Shown: positions 10,242 through 21,837, numbered from the stretch's first letter. The stretch is 64,000 nucleotides of DNA from Camillea tinctor (GCA_022578605.1 MU394069.1:186001-250000); one strand, 5' to 3'. Made by a program: numbers and translations. Notes: generated by a model from the sequence alone, not told the origin.

Positions 10242-12263
10242 ATGGCATCGCCAGCCGTTATCAGCATGGACATCTACAATCTCCCAGAAAGCCCACCAAA
10301 CTTCGATACGGTGGGCACTTTCTACATTGCCTTCTGCGTAACATGGACAACCCTCGTGTTCAGTGGCATGGGATTCCTAATCGTGAACCGCAAGCACCCA
10401 ATTCTCAAGATCCGTGGTCTGCCTTTGACGCTTTCTGCGATTTTCTTTCTTCATTGCTACTGGGTGCTAGCCCAATTAGTGTACCCTATTGGAATGACCA
10501 TGCCAACACTCCTTGCCTACGACATCCAATATTTCTTCATGGGACTTTGGTTTCCCTTGGGTGTCGCACTATTCCACGCTTCCAATAGTCGGTTCCTGCA
10601 CGTCGCGGCTCTGCAGAAGAAGTACACGGAACCTACTCTCAGGAAGAAGACTGGCTGCAATGGAGGGGATACCTCCTGGCTTTGCCGCTTTAGAAATTGG
10701 GGGTGCTCTAAGCGCATCTTGGTTTATATCGGTCTTGGCATGGTACTCCAGGTATGTCCCGCCCTTTCGAATGTTTATTTGGTAATATATGAGTCTAAAC
10801 AGAAATGTCTGGCCAGGTCCTTCTCACTGTCGGCATGTGGTTTGCGTGCCAGAAATATCACCCCACATTCGGTATCCCTGGTACGGAATTGACTCCGGGC
10901 ATGCCAATTGAGCAGCAATTATTAGAGCTGAGTCGTGGATGGGAATGGTGGCCCTCTGCCCTTTGGCAGGTGATCTGGACATGGATAGTGAGTTCATATA
11001 CGACACACAGCCAGGAGACATCGTCTAATGTTAATTTTCGCAGATTGCTCCCATCCTTCTCTACCGGGCCTGGGGCATCCGTGACACCCTAGGCTGGCGG
11101 CTTCAGACTGTTGGTTGCTGTATCTCTAAGTGAGTTACTTACCGCCATCGTTGAATACATATGACAACGCATACATGCACGATACGATACTGACTGTTCT
11201 AAAAACTAAGTCTGCATGCGACGCCCATGTGGTTAATATCAACTTATGTACCTGCTTTTGCGCCGATCAATATGTATTTTGCACCGAGTGAATGGTGGGT
11301 AATTAAGCCAAGAGATGCCAACCATGGCTGGCCACACTGAGGAAATATCGGGCTCACTGACCATGTGGTAGGATCCATCTCTCTGTGATGATGTTCGAAG
11401 TCTTCGCCGTCTTCGTTCCTTGTTGGCAGGTTTTGAAACATCAACGTCTTCGCAAGAAAGCAATCGCCTCAAACGCTAAGTGGGAAACGGCAACACAGGC
11501 GACGACTACCAGAGGGTCAGCTTTCATATCTTCCGGATCACTGTCACTAGCCGAAAAGGGCCAAGCTTTGAATCTCTCCGACGACGAGATGAAAGACCGC
11601 TTATTGACCATGAGCGCTCTCGACCACACGCTCCAGGAGAACCCGAGCCCCCTACAGGAATTTTCGGCCCTCAGGGACTTCTCCGGAGAGAACATTGCTT
11701 TCCTGACGCGCACTGCTGACTGGAAGTCGTCCTGGCCCGCGTCCCCTGACGGTGACCAGACCCGGGATCTGTTCACCCGTGCGCTAGTGATCTACACAGA
11801 CTTTATCAGCCCGCGGGATGCCGAGTTTCCTCTGAACTTGTCGTCGCATGATCTCAAGCGCCTCGAATCTGTGTTCGAGAAGCCGGCTAGGGTCTTGTAC
11901 GGCGACCCAACGGTGAACCTAGCTACACCGTTTGACGATGATTGGCCCCCCTGTAGCAGAGGGAGCGACTCTGACACGTCCTCGTCTTGTAAGGACGGAG
12001 GGGTAGAAACGGGACGTGTAGAGATCGCAAATGCCGCTGCCAGCAGAGTGCAGTACACCGGCGACATATCCGAGGGCTTTGACCTGAGTGTATTCGACAG
12101 TGCAGAAGCACACATCAAATACTTGGTCCTGACCAACACGTGGCCAAAGTTCGTTCAGGAAATACACAGGCAATCTAGCGAGAGTGAGCGGAGTGACGAG
12201 ACCGACGTTTCTCAATCAACCATCGTGAGCCGGGTGTCAGATTATATTCGCTCTATTCTTTGA
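10242..12263 (+). CDS. Seven-transmembrane receptor-like protein with C-terminal RGS domain (GprK-like)
   Basis: Five exons, 10242-10751, 10817-10987, 11044-11129, 11211-11294 and 11372-12263, give 580 residues. About seven hydrophobic segments lie between residues 20 and 310. An RGS domain follows, from about 378 (LQEFSALRDFSGENIAF) to 548 (AHIKYLVLTNTWPKFVQEI), interrupted by an acidic Ser-rich insertion around 460-515. RGS domains speed GTP hydrolysis on G-alpha subunits; 7TM-RGS proteins of the Aspergillus GprK type are thought to combine sensing and signal shut-off at the plasma membrane. I chose the ATG at 10242 because the upstream in-frame ATG (10152) would add a Leu-rich leader in a poor context. 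No ligand can be predicted. Confidence 0.82.
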
Positions 12264-14122
12264 AGCTATTATCTCAGGCTTCCACACATCAACTCTACTC
12301 CGCTATCAGCTGAAGAGCAGTCAGGTTTAGCGACATACCTACCACCTTTCCTTACAAGTCATAAAGGCACTTATTCTAGTCCCTTGATTAGACATGACAT
12401 CTGCACTCAATTGATGATCTGTCATACTCTTAAGCGTCACGCAGTCCTCATATCACAGCCTACTCGCTCAATGGACCCCCACACCACTAGGACACGATGA
12501 ACCAAGGCTATTGAGCCATTACTCTCTCACCAATATCCCAACATATAGCCTCACTCACTTGGCTCCTTTGTCATTGAAGCCACCACGAAAACACAACATC
12601 ACATCACATTACCAACACACATCATCTTATAAATCGCGGATCAAATTAACTCGGTATACTCACGGTCTGGTAGGAGTCAAACATGGGAATTAGAAATCGG
12701 TTGTTTTTTTCACATTTTACTTGGGCTCTCCCTCCCTCCATTGTATCATAGTATCCATACCTGTTGGTCTCCGGTTAGGCCGTTCTCTTGGGGTCATAGC
12801 ACACACTATAAACAAGCCCAAGTTACACAGTTGGATGAAGGTTTCATCTAGATCATCATGGTTCCCCGTCCCGGGCTGATTGTTATATTACTATTTCACA
12901 TGTATTTTAATTATGAGGCCGCCATGCCCTGTATCAATAGCCCAGTCTAGGTAATAAATTTGCTATACGTGCTAACAATGAGAAAAAAGAAAAAAGAAAT
13001 GTTGGCTTTCGATTTGGCTTGTCTTATGTAGGCTCCGTGCACGTTGTCGATGTCGGGCCGTTTCTTCTTGCTTCTTGACAAATAAAAAAAATTCCATTGT
13101 TTTTACTTTTCCTATCAACTTTCATGTCCTCGACCGGACGAAATATGTAACCTCTAATATATTGATATATCTTGATGCTTTTTTGCTCAGACTATCCCGC
13201 AACCTCGTTCTACTGACTTCCCTGGCGCCGACATCGAAGGCGTTGCAGCCTACCATAAGCACAGAGAGTTAGATATTTCTCTGTCACATCATACAAGATT
13301 CCTAATCACATTTGAACGTCCAATACCTGTCTTGAATATGAGGCCTGGCTGGGCCCGACACTCCCATATCCATCGATGGGTGACAAGAGCGGCTTGCAAC
13401 AGCACGTAATCACCGATACACTCCGGGCAACTAGAAGGTATGAACATCTTGTTTATCCGTCACCGCATCTCCATGCCAATAAGAAGTACTAGTAGTTCTT
13501 TGGTATGTGTGCTGAAAATACGTGCTAATCATGATTCATGTGGTGGTCCTGAATGATTCGACAGAATCGAGCTGGCATTTGATCAATATCTGGGCTAAGA
13601 CACTGTGTCTTCCGGCTCAATCTTGGAACTCAAAAAGGGTCTATGTCTCAGACAGGTCCCCGATGCTCGAGAATGCCACCGCGAACGCTATCGCCAAACC
13701 ATGTGGCAGATCGTGTTGTCTAGCCAGCAGCCATCCTGCCAGCTTACCCATCCCAAGGCACTAGAACTACCTAGAACACGGCATGCCGCATGTCGGGAGA
13801 ACACCACATGATCATAACGCATATATCAACGCATGGAGAGCACCTTACTTTTTATTTCCTTCCTGCATAATGGCAATCTGATTTGGCTGAGAGATAAAGT
13901 CATAGCCCTCATGTAAAGAAGCCATTCCCCCTTTGGGGCCAAGTGCGTAGAGGTTGTATCATGCCCCATGATAGGAAAAAAAGAAAGATCATCTGAGACC
14001 TAAAGCCTTATTGTTTCTTTTTCATTGTACATACCACGCACCTACGTACAACGACTCGCTCTATTATCTGCGGTCATGCTCTCTAGACGTACATAGGGGA
14101 CTCCCCCAAAACCACTCATGTC
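12264..14122. other. Intergenic, no gene recognised
   Basis: 1.86 kb between the 3' end of the 7TM-RGS gene and the 3' end of the monooxygenase gene (convergent). It is AT-rich with A- and T-runs. Short frames around 13.5-13.8 kb have no domain or splice support. Confidence 0.55.
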
Positions 14123-15778
14123 TCACTTACCCTCCCCTTCTTTCCCCGAACCCCCGTTCACCCCCTCCCGATCCTTGTAATGCTGCGTGAAGTCGTACCG
14201 CAGCGCAAAGCCCGCCATGTACATCTGGCGCTGGAGCTCAGGGTCGTGCTCGGCCTTGATGCAGGCCTGCATGACGGGGTCACGCTTAGGCAGGGAGTCC
14301 GGGTCGGGGTCGGAGACGCGGCGGAAGTTGTCGGAGGACACGGGGTTGATGATGTCGCGCCACTTCTGGACGCGCTTCTCGCTGTACAGGTCGAGGATGC
14401 TGTCGTCGGCGCGGCCGTCCCAGATCCCCGCGAGGCAGTCGTACAGCCCGCCGACGTCGACGAACCCGCCCGTGATGCCCATGCCGCCCCACGGGTTGCA
14501 CAGGTGCGCCGCGTCCGCCGCCAGCAGGATCCGGCCCGACCGGAAGGCTGGCGCGCACCGCTGGTGCATCTTGTACGGCGACATGCTCACCAGCTTGTAC
14601 TCCCCCGGCTTCGGGTGCCCCGGCAGCATCAGCTCGTACTTCCACGGCTGCCGCGCCTTCATCTCCTCCCAACTCAGCCCGGGGCTCTCGCCGTACGTCA
14701 CGCGGTAGAGGCCATCGCTTGTGATACGTGCTGCCATCTATCGATCACGACCACATTGTTGTTAGTCCTTCTTACGTGGATAGGTATATATATATATGAA
14801 ATCTGATGCAAATCGCTATGTAGGTATATAACTGAGAAACCGAGACTTACGTAAAAGTGTTCCGGGTGCAGTACAAAGCTCGAGTCCTTGAAGCCGTACT
14901 TGTCAAAATCGTAATACACCTACCAGCGCGAGCAAAATTAGCCGTTACAACCACACCTCTCCTCGCTACACCTACCAAGGGCCCTACTCACATTCGTCGC
15001 CACGATCTGCTTATCCCACGTAAACCCGGGGAACTCATCCCCAAACACCGACTTCCGCACCTGGCTCGTCGCGCCATCGCACCCCACCACATAGTCCGCG
15101 AAGATCTGCCTCCTGCCCTCGGGGGTCTCGACATGGACCCAGGCGCCGTCTTCATCCTGGCCCGTATCCACGACGCGGTGGCGCCAGCGCACGGTGCCGT
15201 GATGCCGGCCCTCGAACTCCTCCAGCATGAGCTGGTCGAGCTGGTCGAGCACGAGGCAGGCCATGCGCAGGTCCTGGCCGTCCACGTCGGCCATGCACGC
15301 CCCGTCCATGCCGGTGATCCAGCCGTGGTCCGCCCAGCGGCGCCAGCACATGCTGGTGGGGCTCATGCCGCGCCGGCGCACCTCCTCGATGATGCCCGCG
15401 CGCGCGAGGTCCGGCACCGCCGCCGACCCGTAGATCGCCGCCCGCGGCTGCTTGTCCAGCTCGTGCGACGCCTCGAGGATCTCCGTCGGGATCCCGTGCT
15501 TCGCGAGCAGGATCGCGAGCAGGAGGCCGGAGGGCCCCGCCCCGACGATCAGGATCTGTGTTGGGGTTCTGAGCTAGGTTCTTCTATATATATATATTTC
15601 CCGCAGTATGAGAGGAATGTCCTCACTTTGAAAGAAAAGAAAAAAGGGGGGGATAGGGAAAAAAGAAAAGTTTGCTAGTTGTGATAAGGGTGAGGGTAGG
15701 GGTATAAACGTCTTTTTCTTTCCTTTTTTTCATTTTCATTTTCTCTTTACTCACTTTTTTAAAGGGTCGTTCTACCAT
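14123..15778 (-). CDS. FAD-dependent monooxygenase (aromatic hydroxylase type)
   Basis: Read on the minus strand, exons 15778-15755, 15555-14992, 14919-14851 and 14737-14123 join in phase 0 to 423 residues. The first exon encodes only MVERPFKK and leads directly into the Rossmann motif ILIVGAGPSGLLLA (GxGxxG, residues 9-22). The protein also has the DG motif VGCDGATSQVRKSV and a GD-like motif LLAADAAHLCNPWGGMGITG that binds the FAD ribityl chain. Group A flavoprotein hydroxylases (salicylate hydroxylase, phenol monooxygenase) use NAD(P)H and O2 to hydroxylate aromatic or polyketide substrates. The GD motif begins Ala-Ala-Asp rather than Gly-Asp. A dehydrogenase/reductase on the same strand lies about 1.1 kb upstream. 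The two-step start is well supported by frame and splice sites, but the promoter overlaps a doubtful assembly region. Confidence 0.85.
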
Positions 15779-15878
15779 GATGATTGCGAACGGTGTATGT
15801 GTTCTCTTGCTTCTTTCTTTTGTCGTTGCTACATATATCCCTGTTGAGCCAAGGGAAATTCCTAGACATGAAAGAGGG

Positions 15879-16042
15879 GGGGGGGGGGGGGGGGGGGGGG
15901 TGGTAAAAAAAATAAAAATGATATGAAGAGATGGGGATTTAATAATAGAAAGGAACCCAAACGAGGGGGGGGGGAAAAGTAGAAAAATTAAAAAAACACC
16001 NNNNNNNNNNCGCCCCCCCCCCCGCCCCCCCCCGCCCCCGCG

Positions 16043-16095
<53 letters not shown>
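15879..16095. other. Probable assembly artefact: poly-G / N10 / poly-C
   Basis: A long G run (about 15877-15900), ten Ns at 16001-16010 and a C-rich block to about 16093 separate two similar 100-bp segments (15901-16000 and 16096-16195). They match without indels at about 83 of 100 positions. Mismatches in the left copy nearly always extend a neighbouring base run, as expected of bad base calls. This is probably one locus assembled twice around a homopolymer. Confidence 0.7.
15901..16000 (+). repeat. Left copy of collinear 100-bp duplicate flanking the gap
   Basis: About 83 % identical to 16096-16195 by eye, without gaps. The left copy is enriched in A and G runs relative to the right copy, so it looks like the degraded version of the same sequence rather than a true repeat. 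Confidence 0.65.
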
Positions 16096-16097
<2 letters not shown>

Positions 16098-16195
16098 GTC
16101 AATAAAATGAAAATGAGATGACGAGATGAGGAGTTAAGAATAGAAAGGAAGCCTCACGAGAGGGAGGGGAAAAGTAGCATAAGTAAAATAACACC
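16096..16195 (+). repeat. Right copy of collinear 100-bp duplicate flanking the gap
   Basis: Partner of 15901-16000. It has the more complex composition and is probably the true sequence. Confidence 0.65.
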
Positions 16196-16881
16196 CTGAT
16201 TACTACGCCTCTATACCTGGGTAGATTATTTACCACCTTTCCCGAGTTGCCGATTTACAAGACTATTGCCGGTCCCCCGGGGTCGGCAGACCTGACCAGC
16301 TTCCCCGCAGTCCTGTTCTAAACCCTGTCGGTATGGGGAAAGGAGAGATAGCGGGAAAGCGAGAGAAAGAGAAAGCAGGTTAGCCTAGGTTCTCCGGCCG
16401 GTTGAATAGACCTCGTGGCATGGTTTCATGCGTATGTACATACAGTCTAGTGGAGAGATCGATATGTCTAATCTGGGGTCTAGTCTGTGAACTACTCCTC
16501 ACTCAAGCAACTAGGGGCTGAGTTTCGAAGAACTCATTACGTTATGTGCACGACGACAATTGCAACATTGGATGAAGGTTTCTATCTGAAGTCTTTATCA
16601 TATGGATCCCAAGTCTAGAGCTTCTATATACTATAGATGTCGATAATGTAGTAATACCAGCCGAGCCAAACCAGCTATATTCTAACCAGTCTACCGGCCC
16701 TGCCCATAATGTAGAGTGAGCCCAGCATGCGCGCGCATGCCCAAGACTCTGGAAATACCGGTCCCTTTTAAAAGCCCGAAGATACATGACCTTCTATCCG
16801 TCCACCCATCCATCTATACTACCAGACTTAGTTTCACACGGAATTCCCACTCATCCACCCATCTACCTAACCGCCCCCTCC

Positions 16882-18142
16882 TCAGTCCGCAACCTTAACA
16901 ACTACCTTCCCAAAGTGCGCCCCACTAGCCAAATACCACATCGCCTCCCTGCCCTCCTCGAACCCAAACACGCGATCCACAACGGGTCGTATCTGCGCCT
17001 TCTCGTACAGCTCAAGCATCTCGACGAAGCGGTCCTTGGGCCCGTTGACGAGGCCCTTGAGCGTGACGTTGCGCTTGAGCGCCAGCACGTTGGTGTGCAG
17101 GTTGCCGCGGCCGCTGCCCGCCTCCGTCTTGCCCGAGACGTACCCGAAGGCGCTGATGAGCCCGCCGAAGGCGACGCACTCGAACGAGCGCGCCAGGGTT
17201 TCGGCACCTCCGCACTCGAGGATGATATCCGCGCCACGACCCCCCGTCAGTGCGAGCACCTCGTCGTCCCACGCTGGCGTCGTGCGGTAGTTGATGGTGT
17301 GGTCGGCGCCGAGGGCGCGCGCGCGCGCGAGCTTGGCGTCCGAAGAGGAGGTCACAATAGCTTGTAGTTTTGCACGGTCAGGTTTTTTTTTTTTTTTTCG
17401 TAATAACTATCTAGATTATTGTACAAAGTCACAGACGAAAGGAGAGAAAAGCACTTACCCGTCATCCCACATGCCTTAGCGATCTGCAACCCCGAGATCG
17501 ACACGCCCCCAGTGCCCTGAAACAGCACGGTGATCTCTTTGCCATTTCTGCCATCCAGATGATGCCCTATAGGCTGGAAATTATTAATGCCCATCCACGC
17601 CGTTAGCGGTGCGATGGGCAGCGTAGCCGCCTCGTCGTCCGTCAGGTATGCGGGGACCTTGACGAGCGACGCGGCGGCGAACACGCGGTACTGAGTTAAA
17701 CAGCCCTGGAGCGGGAATCCGAGGCTATTCTTCATGTCTTCCTCTAAGATCTGCCCCGTGAGATGCGTCTGGATGAACGTGGACACAACGCGGTCGCCCT
17801 CCCGTAGCCCCCAGACGTCGCCCGGGCCGACCTCCGTGACGACCCCGCACATATCGGAGCATGGCACCAGCGCATCACGGCTATGCTTGAATGACCTGTG
17901 GTGGTTGTATAGACCCATACATACTAAGTAGTTGGCGTGTGAGTTTCAGCACTGCAAATGAACCAAATTGCTGAAGAGCGTAGAGGGGGAGGGTAATGTT
18001 ACCTACCTTCGGTATCTCGGAAATTCAGTGAAACTCGATGGATTTTGACTAAGACCTCACCATCGCCCGGTTCAGACGGTTTCGGTACGTCGATAAGTTG
18101 TAGGTTCCCAAGCCCATCTTGATAGCTAACCCACTGCTTCAT
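16882..18142 (-). CDS. Medium-chain NAD(P)-dependent dehydrogenase/reductase (quinone-oxidoreductase-like)
   Basis: Minus-strand exons 18142-18007, 17923-17459 and 17360-16882 give 359 residues, the normal length for this superfamily. The N-terminal GroES-like fold includes KIHRVSLNFRDTEVCMGLY and PCSDMCGVVTEVG. The Rossmann half has the glycine-rich turn VLFQGTGGVSISGLQIAK, followed by the YRTTPAWDDEVLALTGGRGA region typical of zinc-independent MDRs. Catalytic-zinc ligands of true alcohol dehydrogenases are not seen. Such enzymes reduce quinones, enones or aldehydes with NAD(P)H in the cytosol. It lies upstream of the FAD monooxygenase on the same strand and could act on the same pathway. 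The exon 1/2 junction gives a codon split as g|ta with family-typical sequence, which supports the model. Confidence 0.87.
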
Positions 18143-18963
18143 CCTGGTAAAGTTGCCCTATCTCTTTGGCTAGAAGCGTGACTGCGAAGTATCGGATATT
18201 ATATCGCGCAGTATAAAAAAAGACTAAGAAAGGAGAATACTGAATATCTATAAATATAAGTCAATTTCACTCAAACTCAGCTTTGATGTTTTTAAAGGGG
18301 CGATGAAGTCCTGGTCTTACGATTGTCATGCGAAAAACGATACTGAAACTTAGGTTGCCATCAGTACACACTAGCAGCATGAAATCATAAACCCACCCTC
18401 AAATGATGCCTCTCACCGGTTGTCTCCACTCATTCTTACTTATCAAGTGCTGGCAGTGGGATGGATAGTATTGCTATCGGGCCTAATATCTTTTTGATCC
18501 TTTGGTAACATTATTGGATCTGATGTCGGTTTAAGTTCTTATTAATTTGCGCTTTCAGATAGTTAGGTAGTAATCCCGGGAATAGCGTGGCAAGTATTAC
18601 TCCTCTGGTTCGTGATCGCTAGCTAGGTCCAGTAATTTTCTCGAGATCACATTGGCGATTGCCAATTAGGTGAATGGCTGACACTTGCTGGTACTTAATT
18701 CTGTATTGTTTTTCTATGTACATAATCTTTAAATGCTGTTGGTGTCGTTTATTCTTGGTATGATCTTCGATGTCAGTGACACGTATCGGTATGATGCCCC
18801 TGTAGCAAATAAGTACATCTATCTCGAAGTCAAATGATGGGGGCATATCCAGAGGTTTCCGTGGCATTTCCGTGGCCAGAATGTCAGATCATAGTTATCG
18901 CTACAGCCCCAAGCATCAATAAATACGTCGCTGCCTCCTAATTTCTTCGTTTTGTGTCCTCGT
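18143..18963. other. Intergenic, no gene recognised
   Basis: 820 bp between the dehydrogenase start and the stop of the CNBD/F-box gene. AT-rich. A short minus-strand frame (18619-18867) shows no domain. Confidence 0.5.
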
Positions 18964-21837
18964 TTATCGTAATCCGCCGGCTCCCTTTTCTACCACGAAA
19001 GCAACTGGCCGTCTCGCTCGTCGGTTGCGCACTCCACGTGGAGGAATCACGTTGTTCCTCCTGATAGCCATGCCTTCTTGCGTCCTATTATCCGATCTCT
19101 CATCGAAGCCCCATCGCGTAACTCCGCCTCCGTTTATCCAAGGTTCCAGGTTCCGACATTGGCTGATATCGGACCAAGTTAATCTACTGCAACCATCAAG
19201 GACACTTTCCATTCCAATAGCAGTCACTCGCACACAGCCTCTAACGCTCAGGCGCTCAAGGTCATGGAGATGTAAGGCAATGCATGCCAGACTATTATCG
19301 CTTACGGCACTGCCGCAGAATGCCATCTTGAGCTCTCGAAGCTGCGGAAGGCCCAAAGCAACAACCTCTGTAGCTGTATCAGATAGTGCACAGCAGAAGG
19401 AAAGATCGAGATGAGTCAGTGCTTTGGCGGCATTAACGAGGGCAACGATTGCGTTGTCAGAAAGGTAGGTGCAGTCAGCTAAACACAGGTGCGAAAGGTT
19501 GATGAACCGAAAGGGTGCCCACGACTGAAAACCTGCATCAGTGATTGACGTGCAACGAGTCAAGGACAATGACTGTATCCGGTTCGATGCATGGGCGGCC
19601 ATATGAGCCATAGAACGATCTGTAATATGTTTGCAGTACGAGAGATTGAGTCGTTTGAGCTTCGGACATCCGATGACGGTACCGGGGGGTGGTAGAGTCA
19701 CGGTCTGCGTTTGGGGCTTTTGACCCCTGAGACGTGCGGCTGAACTCGTGATAACCACCTGTTTAGTAGTCTGAGGATGATCTGGCACAACCCAACCCAC
19801 TACCCGGGCGAGAAGGTTGTCGCCAACTTTACGGCAGTTGCTCCAATCCACCTCCTCTAGACCTTTAGCATTGTCGCTCATATCTAGAATCTGGTTGGCC
19901 GAAACATCCCAAACCGATTTCATTCTCCATGTTTTGATGTTCTTCCCGCAAACCTTCCACAAAGCCGAGAACCCTTCGTCGGTAATATGAAAGCAGTTGC
20001 TCAAGTCGATGGATATAGGACGTGGCCCCAGGAAGGGCGCGACGACGTTGATGAGCACCTCATCTGTAATCCTACGATTGTGCGGCGTCAAATCTACATG
20101 CTCGCATAATTTAGGCGATGTTTCCAGGAGCTTGCGCCAGTGGGAACATATTTGCCTGAGTCGAACAAGCTCGGCGATGTTTAGATACTGAAAGATAGCT
20201 ATTAGAATATCATCAGGAAGAAGGGGCTCTTGACTAAGAGGCGATCTCGGAAGTAGTCTAGCTTTCTTCGATGGGCCCTCGGAATCCGGGGATGCCAGTG
20301 ACGGGGCCATGAATCTAATGGGTGTGGACGTATCTATCCGCGGACGGATTCCGTTGGAGGTCGGTGTGCTAGGGGAATCGCTAGGCGGAGTAGGTGGTGC
20401 GAGAGAACCCCTTCGTCGATTTCGTAGGTTTTCCATGTCGACACTCAGGTACGGATCCGGGTCCTTCGGTTTCATTTGGTCCGATTCATCTTTGACGGGT
20501 GAAGCAGGTTTGGAAGGGGTAGTAAATGTGACCTGCGGCGTTGGTTTAGTAGGCGTTGACGGTAGATCGATTTTAGCTACCTTCTCGACATCCATCATTT
20601 CCACGTCTTCGTCATCTCCGGGTCTAATACGATTTCGTGCCGTTTCTTCGACTTGCTTTCTTATGCCTGGCGGACAGCGCTTCCATAACTCTTCTAGAGC
20701 ATCGCCACTAATCATGAGACATTCGACCGTTGTAATAGCTCTAACCGTCGCCGTTCGACGTAACGAAAGGCCAAGACTGGCGACCTCTCCGAAGTATTGA
20801 CCTTGCTTTAACCGCGGTTTAATCAGGGATGAACGTGTTACCCTTTTCGGTTGCTGTCCCTCGGGCACATCGTGTATGACCTCCGCTTCACCGCGTACAA
20901 TGAAGAAAATTTCATTGCCCGTTTGGCCTTGACAGATAATGTCAGTGAAAGGAGGGTAGGTCTTCGGTTGTGCGCTCATGCCGAGGAAATGTAGAATATC
21001 GGGCGGGAGGGTAGAGAATAGAGGAAGCTCCTTAAGCGTTTGCCGCACATTCACTAGACCACTCCCCAACGCGCTACCTGCTGCTGGGTCTTCAATTACC
21101 CCTGGACTTGGAGATTTCCTCTTTTTGGTGTTTACCACGGTACCTTCCTTGATGACCCCTACTTCACCAGTCGAAACTTCACCAGGAGCCGCCTCCCGAG
21201 CCGTCGCATGCCCCTTGGCAGTTTTCAAACTACGCCCATTCTCCTGGCGCTTCTTATTCAAAATGGTAAGACGTTCGTGAGCTTCGTGGCGGATGGCTTT
21301 CTCCATGTCCGGGAACTTGGGTAATTCTAAATGCAAATCCTCCTTTTTAAGCACAAGGATGAGACATTTAGTACGAGCAACGATGGTGGCAGTTCGAGGC
21401 ATGTCCATGAGGACTCCGATTTCACCGAAGAATGAACCGGGCTTTAGTTCAGCATACACGGCCTCTCCATCTCTGGAGGTGACAGCAACAACACCGCGGA
21501 CCAGCCAATACATTGCCTTTGCCTCGTCCCCTTCGGTCAAGACATGGTCGTGTGCGGCGTGTATCTGAGGTCGCAAATGCCTGCCAATGGCCACCAAAAA
21601 CTCCTCGGACGCCGACTTGAACAGTGGGAAGGATCTCATACGGTCGACCATATCTAGTGGCATATCTGGTATAGTCGAAGCCGTAAGCGGAGAAGGACGT
21701 ATCGGGCGGGTCGGGTTTGTCTCGACATTAAAGGACCTGATCAGGGATAAGGGATCCGGAAGTTGGCCGTTAGCTGGGTGGTGAGCCAAGGCCCTGTAGG
21801 CCGAAGGCGGCGAGTGGGAGACTCGACTCCGTCTCAT
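18964..21837 (-). CDS. Dual cyclic-nucleotide-binding / F-box / leucine-rich-repeat protein
   Basis: A single uninterrupted exon encodes 957 residues. Domain 1 (about 69-185) is a cyclic-nucleotide-binding fold with the phosphate-binding cassette FFGEIGVLMDMPRTATI. Domain 2 (about 268-385) is a second one, with YFGEVASLGLSLRRTATV. A Ser/Thr/Pro-rich linker (410-530) follows, then an F-box (about 538-580, LLPDDILIAIFQYLNIAEL). Cysteine-containing leucine-rich repeats (LNLSYCKHITDRSM, LDLSFCCALSDTA) run to about 925. F-box/LRR proteins select substrates for SCF ubiquitin ligases through Skp1. The cassettes keep the FGE and Arg-Thr-Ala core that binds the cyclic phosphate, so cAMP binding is plausible. 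A basic tail ends the protein. The inferred role is a cAMP-responsive ubiquitin-ligase adaptor; no experimental name is recalled. Confidence 0.9.
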   Translation of the reverse strand: MRRSRVSHSPPSAYRALAHHPANGQLPDPLSLIRSFNVETNPTRPIRPSPLTASTIPDMPLDMVDRMRSFPLFKSASEEFLVAIGRHLRPQIHAAHDHVLTEGDEAKAMYWLVRGVVAVTSRDGEAVYAELKPGSFFGEIGVLMDMPRTATIVARTKCLILVLKKEDLHLELPKFPDMEKAIRHEAHERLTILNKKRQENGRSLKTAKGHATAREAAPGEVSTGEVGVIKEGTVVNTKKRKSPSPGVIEDPAAGSALGSGLVNVRQTLKELPLFSTLPPDILHFLGMSAQPKTYPPFTDIICQGQTGNEIFFIVRGEAEVIHDVPEGQQPKRVTRSSLIKPRLKQGQYFGEVASLGLSLRRTATVRAITTVECLMISGDALEELWKRCPPGIRKQVEETARNRIRPGDDEDVEMMDVEKVAKIDLPSTPTKPTPQVTFTTPSKPASPVKDESDQMKPKDPDPYLSVDMENLRNRRRGSLAPPTPPSDSPSTPTSNGIRPRIDTSTPIRFMAPSLASPDSEGPSKKARLLPRSPLSQEPLLPDDILIAIFQYLNIAELVRLRQICSHWRKLLETSPKLCEHVDLTPHNRRITDEVLINVVAPFLGPRPISIDLSNCFHITDEGFSALWKVCGKNIKTWRMKSVWDVSANQILDMSDNAKGLEEVDWSNCRKVGDNLLARVVGWVVPDHPQTTKQVVITSSAARLRGQKPQTQTVTLPPPGTVIGCPKLKRLNLSYCKHITDRSMAHMAAHASNRIQSLSLTRCTSITDAGFQSWAPFRFINLSHLCLADCTYLSDNAIVALVNAAKALTHLDLSFCCALSDTATEVVALGLPQLRELKMAFCGSAVSDNSLACIALHLHDLERLSVRGCVRVTAIGMESVLDGCSRLTWSDISQCRNLEPWINGGGVTRWGFDERSDNRTQEGMAIRRNNVIPPRGVRNRRARRPVAFVVEKGAGGLR

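Larger units (their letters stand above)
15779..16881. other. Spacer containing assembly gap and homopolymers
   Basis: 1.1 kb between the start of the FAD monooxygenase and the stop of the dehydrogenase. The left third is unreliable: poly-G, a 10-N gap, poly-C, and an imperfect duplicate of the right flank. The remainder to 16881 shows no coding signal. Confidence 0.6.

Noticed and set aside
14180..15678. Plus-strand frames opposite the FAD monooxygenase
   Set aside because: Shadows of GC-rich exons; they run through the introns and the TA repeat of the real gene without signal.
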